NCBI GenBank assembly: GCA_028289375.1
Contig: JANQQK010000062.1
Coordinates: forward strand, 49,825 to 113,824
Direction of reading: 5' to 3'
From: Phycisphaerae bacterium
GTDB taxonomy: Bacteria > Planctomycetota > Phycisphaerae > UBA1845
DNA length: 64,000 nt
Shown piece by piece: positions 8,644 to 17,227 of the stretch. The notes beneath the pieces are model-generated. The model had not been told where the DNA came from. It searched no databases and saw only the letters and a list, made by a program, of their open reading frames with translations. The position numbers and the translations under genes were made by a program. Within the stretch, counting starts at the first letter, position 1. The number at the start of each line of letters is the position of its first letter.

Positions 8644-8874
8644 CTAAAGAAGCTCCACGAATTTCTCGACGGTCAGTCCGGCGCTGCGAATCAATGCCCG
8701 AAGTGTCCCGCGACGGATTTCGCGATCATCTGGAATTGTCAAGATGCCCGGATGCCCGTCCTTCGCCATCACGGTATGGCTGCCCTTTCCGCGCCGCGGT
8801 ATGACAGCAAAACCTGCCTTCTCAAATGCGCGCACCGCGTCCTTCCCTGAAACGATGGGCAGGACATGACTCAC
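8644..8874 (-). CDS. HicA-like mRNA interferase toxin
   Basis: HicA toxins are small dsRBD-like RNases that cleave mRNA and are neutralised by HicB. The 76-residue product 'VSHVLPIVSGKDAVRAFEKAGF' contains the family features: 'PRRGKGSHTVMAKDG' with the catalytic His in the G-S-H motif, then 'LTIPDDREIRRGTLRALIRSAG' and 'LTVEKFVEL'. I place the start at the GTG at 8874. It overlaps the upstream HTH gene's stop as GTGA and has an excellent 'GGGAGGA' SD, so translation is probably coupled. The track start at 8904 adds ten residues inside the upstream gene. The gene directly upstream is not a HicB; a HicB-like gene lies one gene further up. Confidence 0.85.
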   Translation of the reverse strand: MSHVLPIVSGKDAVRAFEKAGFAVIPRRGKGSHTVMAKDGHPGILTIPDDREIRRGTLRALIRSAGLTVEKFVELL

Positions 8875-9374
8875 TTGGCGTCCTCCCGTTTCTTTTTGGG
8901 CCACTTTTGGTCAAGCTCTTCCATGAACTTGATGAACGGAGAGAGATCAAAAGTGTTTGATTCATTTCGATGCCCAACTCTCTGTATATCCCCACGCCCT
9001 CGGTTTTGTTTGATCTTCAGCAGGCCCATCTTGCGCAGCTCGTAACCCCATTTCCGCACTGTTTCCGTGGAGACGCCCAAGTCGATTGCCAGATTTTCCC
9101 AGTACGCGCGAATTTGGTTTCGTTGGTACTTCTGGCTGCCTAATGCAAGTAGGAGCAAGAGGTGTCGCGGCTTGATCTTCGTCCCTAAGAGTTCCGAGTA
9201 CCTCCCAGCGCGTAGGAAGATTCGTGGTAGCTTGATCCATCTTCCGCTTTCGAGCGATTTCCCCCAGACGGCGGTCTTCGCATGGGTTGGCGTCTTCGCG
9301 GTCGCAACACCTTGTGGGGCCGACTTAGTGGTGCGACGCACGCTGGTCTTCTTGGTAGTTGATTTCCCAGTCAT
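8871..9374 (-). CDS. HTH DNA-binding protein, possible replication/transcription regulator
   Basis: This basic protein has a disordered Lys/Thr/Ala-rich N-terminus ('MTGKSTTKKTSVRRTTKSAP'), then a winged-helix-like core. The core runs from 'IKPRHLLLLLALGSQKYQRN' through 'YWENLAIDLGVSTETVRKWG' and 'ELRKMGLLKIKQNRGRG'. The 'LAIDLGVSTETVRKWGYEL' segment is a clear helix-turn-helix. I prefer the ATG at 9374, 24 bases inside the track ORF, because it begins the typical basic tail. Its stop overlaps the HicA-like start by four bases, so the two are co-expressed. It may repress the toxin operon in place of a HicB antitoxin, or be a plasmid/phage-type initiator remnant; sequence alone cannot decide. 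Confidence 0.75.
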   Translation of the reverse strand: MTGKSTTKKTSVRRTTKSAPQGVATAKTPTHAKTAVWGKSLESGRWIKLPRIFLRAGRYSELLGTKIKPRHLLLLLALGSQKYQRNQIRAYWENLAIDLGVSTETVRKWGYELRKMGLLKIKQNRGRGDIQRVGHRNESNTFDLSPFIKFMEELDQKWPKKKREDAK

Positions 9375-9445
9375 CTTGCAACAAGCATAGGAACGCAACA
9401 GCGCCGTTCAAGGTCGTGGGCGCGCGGGGGCATTATCGTGTACTT

Positions 9446-9481
9446 GTAGTCTCTTACTACGCTCGAAAATAACGTCTCTTA
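9446..9481. promoter_or_regulatory. Candidate operator: direct and inverted repeats upstream of the HTH gene
   Basis: Two copies of the octamer GTCTCTTA (9449-9456 and 9474-9481) are spaced by 25 bases, and the first copy sits within a small palindrome GTAGT-ctctt-ACTAC (9446-9460). The pair lies about 75-100 bases upstream of the HTH gene start in an otherwise unremarkable AT-richer gap. A site for autoregulation by the HTH protein is plausible but unproven. Confidence 0.3.
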
Positions 9482-9574
9482 TAGTTGGTGCGAATGTACC
9501 ATGGACCACGGGCGAAGTGAAGCAGTTAGGCTGGTGCATCTAGACCAGGCTGGATGGTGCAAAAAAACGCGCAC

Positions 9575-9784
9575 TCATACAACACAAATCTCGGCTGATT
9601 GCGGGTCATCGGGAACCTCGCGGCCAAGGGTCTGCGCTGCGTCGATCCACCCAGCAATGGCATCGCGAATGTTGTCGAGGGCTTCTTCCTTGGTCGCGCC
9701 GCCGCCGACGCAACCCGGTAGACTCGGCACTTCGCATACCCAGCCGCCGTCCTCGTTGTCCGGATAGATGATGACCTGTCTCAT
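9575..9784 (-). CDS. HicB-like antitoxin
   Basis: The 69-residue protein has the HicB partial RNase H-like fold signature: 'VIIYPDNEDGGWVCEVPSLP', 'GCVGGGATKEEALDNIRDAI', and a following helix 'AGWIDAAQTLGREVPDD'. In this family the domain neutralises HicA. It lacks a C-terminal DNA-binding domain and so cannot by itself be the usual HicB autorepressor. It is on the same strand as the HTH-HicA pair and about 200 bases upstream of the HTH gene, with no overlap. It may be the antitoxin for the HicA-like protein, with the DNA-binding function carried by the separate HTH gene. Alternatively it is a stand-alone UPF0150-type protein. Confidence 0.85.
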   Translation of the reverse strand: MRQVIIYPDNEDGGWVCEVPSLPGCVGGGATKEEALDNIRDAIAGWIDAAQTLGREVPDDPQSAEICVV

Positions 9785-9862
9785 ACCACTCAGTCTACCA
9801 ATTCAGTCCCAACAAGCCCACATCAAACGCATAATCGCACGTGATCGCCCAATAAGCCACTG

Positions 9863-12800
9863 CTACTTCGACGTCAGCTCAATCGCCGGCACCCAGTCGT
9901 CGCCCGGTGGGGACGTCTGCAAACGCTCGATGTTGGCTTCGAACAGGTCGATGGCGACGTCGTTCGTGCGGATCGCACGACACTTGGCCAAGATCGCCGC
10001 CGCAGCCGACCAGTCCCGCCGCTGAAACGCTGCCACTGCTTCGCCGAACTGCTCCGCATACGCGACCGCGTCGGCTTCCACCTCGCCCGCGCGGCCCAGC
10101 AATTCGTACACCTGCACAGCCTGCGTCTTGCCGACCACCTGCAACCCGCCCAGATGCCGCGTGACGAACGCGTCCTTGGCTGCCCGCTGCGTCGTCTCCG
10201 AAATCAAACACCGCACGCCGAACGCCTTGCAAGCAGGCTCCAACCGGGCAGCCAGGTTCACCGTATCCCCGATGCACGTGTAATCCAGCTTGCTGCTGCT
10301 GCCATAGTCGCCCACGAACACCTCGCCCGAATTCACGCCCACCCGCATCGACAACGCCCGCACCTCCGCATCCAGATCGCCGCCGGCCAACGCGTCTTTC
10401 AACGCGTCCAACGCCTCGAACGAGCGAACCGCAGCCTCACACGCCGCCATCGCATGATCCGTTACCGGGTGTACGGGCGGGTTGAAGAACGCGAAAATCC
10501 CATCGCCCATAAACTTGTTGATCATCCCGTCGCAGTCGATCAGCACCCGGCTCATGGCTTCGAGGTACGGATTCAAAATCTCCCGCGTCCGCGACGCCCC
10601 CAACCGCTCGCTGATCGACGTGAACCCCTTCAAATCACTGAAAAAACAGGTCACCTCACGCGGCACCGGCGACAAATCCATCGCACCCGATCGCTTCGCA
10701 ACCTTGTCGGCCAACTGAGCCGCGATCGCCGGCGACGTGTACTGGGCCAGACTCCGACCAAACGCCCGCTTCTGCCGCTCCTCGGTCAATTGCCGATACA
10801 GCGTTACAAACGTCCACGCCAAGAACGACGCAAGGAACGCCCCGACGATGTCGACATGCCACGACGCGTAGTAGAACGCTGCCACCGCCCCGACGTGCAG
10901 CAGGATCGCGATCACGAGCATCACAGCCAGGCTCACCCACGGATCGCGCGACGTCGTCACCAGTGTCGTCACCATTCCCGATGCCCCAATCAGCAACAGC
11001 ACCATCCAATGCGCCGCCGGCCAGGTGAACCGATTCTGCAACATGCTGTTGATCACGTTTGCATGGGCGAGCACGCCCGGCATCTCACCGAACACGGGTG
11101 AATTGACTGTGTCTGCCACCGCCGTCGCCGTGTATCCGAACAGGCAGATCTTCCCATCGATCAGCGGTCGCAACTGTTCGCGTTGCCGATCGACAGCCGC
11201 CGACAATTCCGCCCGCGCCCGCCTGGTCGCCGCCAACGTATCGCCGTTCTTGTGCTGCTCGACCAGCGACATCGCCAGCCGATCATCGTCCGACAACTCC
11301 GACGCATCGCCACCGTCAGCCAGATACTCTGCCACGGACGTGCCATACTCGGTCACGGTCGCGATCGCCTGCGCTTCGATCGTCTCGATCTCCGCCGTCA
11401 AGGTGTCCGCATCCTGCCCGTCGCGTCGCAGCGCGAACCGCCGGCGAATCAGTCGTTCATAATCCGCATACTTGGCCGGCGCCTCCGCGAGCGACAATCG
11501 CACAAACTGTGCGAGATGATTCGCTTCGATGCCTTCCTCGCGCTCGATGGCGTCACGCAACAGCGGCAATTCCATCACCCGCGACGCCGGCACGTGCTCG
11601 AAACTGTGCTGCCATTCGGGACGATCCGCATCGATGTGCCAGCTGATCAGCGTTCGGCCAGCTTCGTCGAAAGGCACCCGCCACGTCCGACCGCCTTCGC
11701 GATCGGCAAACGACAACACGCCGTCCGACATCGCCATGCCGGCGACGTCGATCTCCATGACATCCGCCGCGAGCGCAAACCCCAGATGCATCACCAGCCG
11801 ACCGCCCGCATCAGCCATCAGCGGCACCCGCCGCATCACCTGATCAACGTGATCCACTTGCAGCACCACCAGCCCCGCGTCTGCGTTTCGCGAAAACCGG
11901 TCCAATGGAAATACCGGCTGAGTCAGGATCTGAATCCGCCCGGTGAGCGCCTCCGGCACTTCCGCCGCCCGCGCCATCACCGCCCGCTCTGCCAACACCG
12001 CGCGATAACCGCGAAGCAAGTCCTCCCGGTCGGCTGACGTCGATTCGATCGACGCGTCTGGCAGTATCGCGGTAAAGGCTTCGGCAAATGTCATGTTCTC
12101 GTCCATCGCCAGCACCTCTGCCATGAGCCGCCGCGCCACGACACGTTTCGCCGGCGCCCACACGCGCTCGACGTCCCAGCCCAATCGATCCGCCGCCTCG
12201 CCCATCGTGGCGTTGAACTGTTCTGCAAGCAGACGTTCCACACGCATCGCATCCAGCAGCCGTTGTGCATCGCGCGTTTCCACGGAGCGCACGTCCGCCG
12301 CCGCGACCAGCGACGCCCGAACCAACGGCAGAATCTCGCCATCGGGTTTTTCAAGTTCGATCAACTCGTCCACGGCCGCCCGAAGTTGGGCCGACGCATA
12401 CCACGGTTCATACAACTGCCCGATCGCCCCGAGGTAGACGTTGCCCGCATCTGACAACGCGGCTGCGAACTCCCCATCGTCATCCACCGCATCGAGCAGG
12501 TTGACCTCTCCGACGATTTCGCCCGCCCGATCCACCGACCAGTCCGGATCCAGACGCGGATCGACGATCCGCTTGGCCGTCGGATCGGAAAAAAACATAT
12601 CCATCAGGATTGCTTGCGCACCAAGCTCGTTCAGTGTCGAAACGAGTTGAGCGTGGTACCGCCTCGGCCAAGGCCACGTGTGCACGTACTCCATCGCGAA
12701 GTCGTTGAGGTCGATCATCACGATGTCATCGTGGGCTTCGACGGGGTTGAAATGGCGGAACTGCCAGTCGAGAAATGCGTGGCTGAAACGTTGAAGCCAT

Positions 12801-12895
12801 CCAGCGTGGCAGACTTCGATCATCGCGAGCGTGATCGTCGTGCCGACAATCAGCCCCCACATCCGCGATCGAATCGTTCCAAGCCATCCACGCAT
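9863..12895 (-). CDS. CHASE2-domain adenylate/guanylate cyclase
   Basis: This is an inner-membrane signalling enzyme with a large periplasmic sensor and a cytoplasmic class III nucleotide cyclase. After an N-terminal membrane helix (about residues 13-35), the CHASE2 domain begins 'DIVMIDLNDFAMEYVHTWPW' and 'LNELGAQAILMDMFFSDPT'. It occupies most of residues 45-650 and contains long helical inserts. Three hydrophobic helices follow (about 655-735). The cyclase domain starts near residue 745. 'CFFSDLKGFTSISERL' and 'INKFMGDGIFAFF' provide the two metal-binding Asp, and 'KLDYTCIGDTVNLAARLE' the base-selecting and transition-state region, so it should be active. A short TPR-like tail ends the protein. 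It is last in a four-gene unit behind the FecR-domain protein, 39 bases away. Confidence 0.93.
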   Translation of the reverse strand: MRGWLGTIRSRMWGLIVGTTITLAMIEVCHAGWLQRFSHAFLDWQFRHFNPVEAHDDIVMIDLNDFAMEYVHTWPWPRRYHAQLVSTLNELGAQAILMDMFFSDPTAKRIVDPRLDPDWSVDRAGEIVGEVNLLDAVDDDGEFAAALSDAGNVYLGAIGQLYEPWYASAQLRAAVDELIELEKPDGEILPLVRASLVAAADVRSVETRDAQRLLDAMRVERLLAEQFNATMGEAADRLGWDVERVWAPAKRVVARRLMAEVLAMDENMTFAEAFTAILPDASIESTSADREDLLRGYRAVLAERAVMARAAEVPEALTGRIQILTQPVFPLDRFSRNADAGLVVLQVDHVDQVMRRVPLMADAGGRLVMHLGFALAADVMEIDVAGMAMSDGVLSFADREGGRTWRVPFDEAGRTLISWHIDADRPEWQHSFEHVPASRVMELPLLRDAIEREEGIEANHLAQFVRLSLAEAPAKYADYERLIRRRFALRRDGQDADTLTAEIETIEAQAIATVTEYGTSVAEYLADGGDASELSDDDRLAMSLVEQHKNGDTLAATRRARAELSAAVDRQREQLRPLIDGKICLFGYTATAVADTVNSPVFGEMPGVLAHANVINSMLQNRFTWPAAHWMVLLLIGASGMVTTLVTTSRDPWVSLAVMLVIAILLHVGAVAAFYYASWHVDIVGAFLASFLAWTFVTLYRQLTEERQKRAFGRSLAQYTSPAIAAQLADKVAKRSGAMDLSPVPREVTCFFSDLKGFTSISERLGASRTREILNPYLEAMSRVLIDCDGMINKFMGDGIFAFFNPPVHPVTDHAMAACEAAVRSFEALDALKDALAGGDLDAEVRALSMRVGVNSGEVFVGDYGSSSKLDYTCIGDTVNLAARLEPACKAFGVRCLISETTQRAAKDAFVTRHLGGLQVVGKTQAVQVYELLGRAGEVEADAVAYAEQFGEAVAAFQRRDWSAAAAILAKCRAIRTNDVAIDLFEANIERLQTSPPGDDWVPAIELTSK

Positions 12896-12934
12896 GCGGG
12901 CATCGTAGCCGCACGGGTGGATGATGTTAACGCT

Positions 12935-13921
12935 TTATCGTTTCATCAGGAGACGCATGTTGCGGCGCTGCACACCACGCGGCTGCAGAACCGAGTATCG
13001 CGTCGCGCGTGAACCGCGAAGGATGTTGCCGGCAGAAAGCCGTCGAAGATTGAACGTGTTGCCGATACCGAAATCGCCCTCGGATCGCACCACGAACGGC
13101 GGACGAATGAAGGGAAGCGTTGGCGTGAACCCGATGAGGTCGATTCCGCCGACCGGGTTATCAAGCTGGGCAAACTCGCGCGCGGCGATCGTAGACCCCG
13201 GTACCAGCACGCCAGGCCCGCCCGGATTCCGAGTCGAGAACGACACTTCCTCATCGGTCAGGCCAATCGGATTGAAAAAGTCGACATACCGATCAAACAG
13301 ATCTTGCTCGACCCATGCCAGCATGGCTGTCTCGGTCGTCACATACTCGCTCGGTAACACCGATCGCTCGACATCTTCCTTCTTCAACGACGCCAACACC
13401 TCGCCAAGCCCCGACCGACTCAGCGAAATCTTCACGTAGTCAATCGTCGGATTGACCACGATCTCCCAGCCGTCCGTTCCCTTCTTGGCCAGTGTCGCGA
13501 CCGTTGAATCAACCACCAGATCAGTCCGACGCTCGCCCTCGGCTGACCCACCGCGAATCGCTCCGTAGCCAAGACCCAGGCGGATGGTTTCTTCGGTTTC
13601 GCTGCGGTAGAAATCGTCGATGCTCGCCAGCGTCACGCGGCGGACACTGATGACCGTGCTGTCCCCGAATTTCAACGTCACACGCGACCGAAACGACGTC
13701 TTGATCAGCGTCCCCGCAGACAACCGATCGTCCTTCTTCACCGCCGACCAGCCGTCCGACGTATCCGCAGCCGTCCCCATCGGCGCCTTGAGCACTTTGC
13801 CCTTCACCTCCATGACGACGGCTTCGCGATTCTCGGTCGCATCCGCATCCGCGTTCGCCTGCTGCGCCAGCAGCGGCGTCGCGAGTGTCATCAAAATGAG
13901 CAGCATGCCACGAACCATCAC
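12935..13921 (-). CDS. FecR-domain secreted protein
   Basis: The protein has a cleavable signal peptide ('MLLILMTLATPLLAQQANA'), then a FecR-type beta domain: 'VVMEVKGKVLKAPMG', 'DDRLSAGTLIKTSFRSRVTLKF', and 'GDSTVISVRRVTLASIDDFY'. It should be periplasmic. The C-terminal 150 residues have no recognisable domain and end with a basic stretch 'RGVQRRNMRLLMKR'. FecR domains usually sense or transmit envelope state, and here it sits between an envelope lipoprotein gene and a CHASE2 cyclase gene on the same strand, with very short gaps (6 and 39 bases). A joint signalling or surface role is likely. No sigma factor gene, the usual FecR partner, is nearby. Confidence 0.85.
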   Translation of the reverse strand: MMVRGMLLILMTLATPLLAQQANADADATENREAVVMEVKGKVLKAPMGTAADTSDGWSAVKKDDRLSAGTLIKTSFRSRVTLKFGDSTVISVRRVTLASIDDFYRSETEETIRLGLGYGAIRGGSAEGERRTDLVVDSTVATLAKKGTDGWEIVVNPTIDYVKISLSRSGLGEVLASLKKEDVERSVLPSEYVTTETAMLAWVEQDLFDRYVDFFNPIGLTDEEVSFSTRNPGGPGVLVPGSTIAAREFAQLDNPVGGIDLIGFTPTLPFIRPPFVVRSEGDFGIGNTFNLRRLSAGNILRGSRATRYSVLQPRGVQRRNMRLLMKR

Positions 13922-13927
13922 GCGTTC

Positions 13928-14512
13928 CTATTTCGACCCATGCGCCGGTGCGAGCAGTTCCTTCTCGCCCGATTCGAACCGACCCGTCCTGGCCAGGTAA
14001 TCCTCAGCCGACCCCAACGCCCCGAGCACCTCATCACCGGTCACGACCTCATACGTCGGCCCGTAATTCATGATTCGGTAATGCACCACCTCGCGCAGGG
14101 CGAATCGACGATCGCTGAGGTGCTGATTCTGCGTCAAGAATGTACCCACCCCGTGCGGCAAGTCGCACATCTGAAAGATCATATACGCCAATGTGCTCCG
14201 ATCCAGCATGCTGTTCGATTTCAGCGTCCAGAACGACTTCACGAACCCACGGGACTCCAAATCGGCAAACCGGGCGTCGAAATCCTCATGCGGATCCTCA
14301 CCTTCCACCGCGATCAGCACCGCCCGACAACCCTCGTCAAACGTCAGCACCGGCTGCGTGGCCACGTAGTGAATAAACTCGACCTCACCCAACGTGGTGT
14401 GATCCTGCGACGGCTCGAACGTTGGCTGCACGACACATCCGACCGGCAGCAGCAGGGCGGTCACCGCAACTCCGGCCAACAACCCGCGCCGAATTGTCCG
14501 CAACCCGCCCAT
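13928..14512 (-). CDS. Lipoprotein of unknown function
   Basis: From the ATG at 14512 the 194-residue product has a lipoprotein signal ('RRGLLAGVAVTALLLPVGC') with the lipobox Cys near residue 26. The mature part has no recognisable domain; it contains 'EGCRAVLIAVEGEDPHEDF' and a helical region 'LAYMIFQMCDLPHGVGTFL'. The start overlaps the upstream stop as TGATG, indicating translational coupling to the outer-membrane protein gene. The track start at 14524 would overlap further and is less likely. It probably anchors at the outer membrane and works with the barrel protein upstream and the FecR-domain protein six bases downstream. Confidence 0.82.
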   Translation of the reverse strand: MGGLRTIRRGLLAGVAVTALLLPVGCVVQPTFEPSQDHTTLGEVEFIHYVATQPVLTFDEGCRAVLIAVEGEDPHEDFDARFADLESRGFVKSFWTLKSNSMLDRSTLAYMIFQMCDLPHGVGTFLTQNQHLSDRRFALREVVHYRIMNYGPTYEVVTGDEVLGALGSAEDYLARTGRFESGEKELLAPAHGSK

Positions 14513-15939
14513 CAAAAGCTCCACGTCATCCCGACCAGCAAGAACGTCCGCGTCGTCTGATCTTCAAACGCACGCCCTGGGAAAAACGTCCCCAACCGCG
14601 CCGTCGCAGACAAGTCCGACGACACCTGCCAATTGGCAAAATAGTCCATCTCCCAGCCAAGATAACCCGACGGCACCGTCGCCAGCGGATCGGAAACAGC
14701 CGCCCGATGACGATGCTTGTAATACAAGAACCAGTTCGTCCCCAGTTCCAACCCCCGCAGCCGTTCATGATCCGGGAACGGGAAGAACGATGCGCCCATC
14801 CGCCAGATGTGAATGTTGCTCAGCCGCGGTGCAAACGACAGGCCTGTATCGCGGTAGCCAAACCCGATGAAACTCTCGTCCCGAAGTCCCCGAGATACGC
14901 CACCCAGCGAGTCGGTCGGGCTGTCGACCCGATCGTCCTCCCCACTGGCGAACATATACTCGACGCCCACCCGAGGCCGCATCGGATGATCGAACAGGTA
15001 TTCCAATTCAATGTCCCACGCCCACGCGTTGATCCGGTTCTTGCGCTGCGTCCGACGATCGCCGTAACTCCGCCCGGTCTGAAAAACCCACTCCGTCGAG
15101 TAGGACAGATTGGGCACAATCTCACCGAGCGAACCCACGCCCACATAGAACGAGTCGTATTCGTAATTCTGAAGCCAACCCGGCACGTTGTCGGAAATCT
15201 GATCATCCTGCCAAAGCACGTAAGCGAAAGGCCGATGCCGCTCAAACCCGGTATACCGAACTTCCGCACCGGCGAAGTTCCGCCGCGTTCGCTCCGGATT
15301 CCGCGAAAGGTCGAAATCCTGCGAGCTGCCGATCGTCCGGCCAAACAAACCCGTTACCTGCACATCGCGATACGTCCCACGAATCCATACCTGATCCAGC
15401 GGTGTTGACAGCACATAACCGGTACCGAATTCCGTGAAGTCCCGCCCGACCTTGAACTCGACGTTGTATCCAAGCGATCCACCGCCATACGCGGCGTTCG
15501 CCCGCGCGAGATCAAACTTGTAAAACCCGCGCTCGAGGTTCATTCCCTCGGTGTCGTTCTCTTCGTCGATCTCAAATTGATCGCCGCCGTTGTAATCCAG
15601 ATAGCTCAGCCGCGACCGCACGTAGAATTCATGCGCCCCACGATCCAGCGACAGCCGGCTCCACAACCGCAGATCGGTACGCCGCAGCGTGCGGCTGCTC
15701 TCGATGCCGTCGTCGTACAACAGGGTGTAGAAGCTGAGATAACCGCCGTAGTCAAGCTCGACGCGCTGCGTGGCGGGGGCCAGCTTTTCTCGCTCAGCCC
15801 GGATCATGTCGGTGATGACACGCTGCTGATTCAGGAAGGCGTCGGGTTCGGGCTGCTGAGCGAGCGCGATCGTCGCCCAGCACGATGTCACCATCGCCAG
15901 CCAAAGCACGCGCCAATTGCCCGCAGATTGCAGCGTCAT
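14512..15939 (-). CDS. Outer-membrane beta-barrel protein (alginate-export-like)
   Basis: A signal peptide ('LAMVTSCWATIALAQQPEPD') is followed by alternating short amphipathic strands throughout, for example 'LDYGGYLSFYTLLYDDG', 'EFYVRSRLSYLDY' and 'GLFGRTIGSSQDF'. It ends in a C-terminal Phe after 'TRTFLLVGMTWSF', the classical signature of a BAM-inserted outer-membrane barrel. Length (475 aa) and pattern resemble AlgE/alginate-export barrels, but I see no decisive motif for the substrate. It is the first gene of the four-gene unit and has a 'GAGGA' SD. The divergent methyltransferase-like gene starts 245 bases away. It could export a surface polysaccharide or take up a substrate; the operon's cyclase suggests regulated function. 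Confidence 0.82.
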   Translation of the reverse strand: MTLQSAGNWRVLWLAMVTSCWATIALAQQPEPDAFLNQQRVITDMIRAEREKLAPATQRVELDYGGYLSFYTLLYDDGIESSRTLRRTDLRLWSRLSLDRGAHEFYVRSRLSYLDYNGGDQFEIDEENDTEGMNLERGFYKFDLARANAAYGGGSLGYNVEFKVGRDFTEFGTGYVLSTPLDQVWIRGTYRDVQVTGLFGRTIGSSQDFDLSRNPERTRRNFAGAEVRYTGFERHRPFAYVLWQDDQISDNVPGWLQNYEYDSFYVGVGSLGEIVPNLSYSTEWVFQTGRSYGDRRTQRKNRINAWAWDIELEYLFDHPMRPRVGVEYMFASGEDDRVDSPTDSLGGVSRGLRDESFIGFGYRDTGLSFAPRLSNIHIWRMGASFFPFPDHERLRGLELGTNWFLYYKHRHRAAVSDPLATVPSGYLGWEMDYFANWQVSSDLSATARLGTFFPGRAFEDQTTRTFLLVGMTWSF

Positions 15940-16183
15940 GTCCTCGCCCCGTGGCCGCCCGCACCACGCCGACCACTCCGCTTAGGTACCACCGACCCCC
16001 GGCAAGGGCAAGACGCCGGTCCCAAAAAGTGATGCATTGACAAATGGCACGCGAACGCAGTTTGCATCCCGATTGAGGAATGTACGGAGTTGTGGTGCAT
16101 GCAGAGTTTGCGATTCGGATCACAGCACCGCTCGATATGATCGCATCCAACAGAACACCGCCACCTGTGAAAGGACGACGACC

Positions 16184-17209
16184 ATGCACACCGCGAGCCG
16201 ATTCCTCTGCACCATCATCACCGCCGCCTGCACCACGCACGCCGTCGCCGAAACGGAAAAGGCCGACCCACCCATCGAAGCCACCATTCGCAAGCAAGCC
16301 GAAAAACTCGACGCATTCGTCACGTCCCGCCTCGCCAGGGACTTTCTCAAAGCAGCCAAGCACCTGCCCGAGCAGACGCCCCGCATTGTGTATCGCAACG
16401 AGGACAAATCAGAATACTGGTCCGAGCACGCGGTTCAGCAACTGCCCGCCGACCAACGCGACAAACTGGAAAAACTCGAACTGCCGCAGCGCTTCTACTA
16501 CACCACCCGATTCGGCACGCCCATGGCCTACTGCCGCGCGATCGACCTCGCAGCCGGCGCAGGATTCACCTCCGTCGAGGGCATACGCATCCTCGACTTC
16601 GGCTACGGTGGCATCGGCCATCTTCGCACGCTCGCCTCCCTCGGTGCCGACGTCACCGGCGTCGAGGTTTACGCCATCCTGCCCGCGCTCTACGACAACC
16701 CCGGCGACCGCGGGTTGATCCAGGGTCCCAATGGCAAGACAGGTCACCTCAGCCTCGTGCAGGGTCGCTGGCCCGGTGAGTTCAACGCCCGATCAAGCGT
16801 CGGCAGCGGCTTCGATCTGTTCATGAGCAAGAACACGCTCAAGAATGGCTACGTCAATCCCGAAAAGGAAGTCGACCCGCGCATGCTGATCGATCTCGGC
16901 GTCCCGCCCGAGCAGTTCGCCCGCGCCGTCCACGCCGTCCTCAACCCCGGCGGCTTGTTCGTGATTTACAACCTCTGCCCGCCGCCCAACGAGGAAGGCA
17001 AGGACTACATCCCCTGGGCCGACGGCCGCTGCCCATGGTCGAAGGACCTGCTAAAGTCCATCGGCTTCGAAATCGTCGCCTTCGACGTCGTCGACAACGA
17101 CAAGGCCCGCCAAATGGGCAAACTCCTCGGCTGGGACGACCGCGACCCACCCATGGACGTCGACAACACGCTGTTCAGCATGTACACGATTCTCAGGAAA
17201 CCTAATTAG
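16184..17209 (+). CDS. Exported methyltransferase-like protein
   Basis: From the ATG at 16184 (SD 'GAAAGGA'), the 341-residue protein opens with a signal peptide 'SRFLCTIITAACTTHAVAET'. The mature part contains a class I methyltransferase-like Rossmann core. Motif I is 'GIRILDFGYGGIGHLRTLAS', with the acidic ribose ligand in 'GADVTGVEV', and later 'AVHAVLNPGGLFVIYNL' resembles the typical strand 5 'LkPGG' turn. It ends 'NTLFSMYTILRKPN'. The track start (16037) adds 49 non-conserved residues. An exported SAM-dependent enzyme would be odd, since SAM is cytoplasmic. It may have changed function, or the N-terminus may be a membrane anchor facing inward. Confidence 0.72.
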   Translation: MHTASRFLCTIITAACTTHAVAETEKADPPIEATIRKQAEKLDAFVTSRLARDFLKAAKHLPEQTPRIVYRNEDKSEYWSEHAVQQLPADQRDKLEKLELPQRFYYTTRFGTPMAYCRAIDLAAGAGFTSVEGIRILDFGYGGIGHLRTLASLGADVTGVEVYAILPALYDNPGDRGLIQGPNGKTGHLSLVQGRWPGEFNARSSVGSGFDLFMSKNTLKNGYVNPEKEVDPRMLIDLGVPPEQFARAVHAVLNPGGLFVIYNLCPPPNEEGKDYIPWADGRCPWSKDLLKSIGFEIVAFDVVDNDKARQMGKLLGWDDRDPPMDVDNTLFSMYTILRKPN

Positions 17210-17227
17210 GCTGAAGGTAAAGACACG

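Noticed and set aside
16044-16068. Sigma-54-like site TGGCACG...TTTGCAT
   Set aside because: The spacing between the two elements is too long for a -24/-12 promoter.
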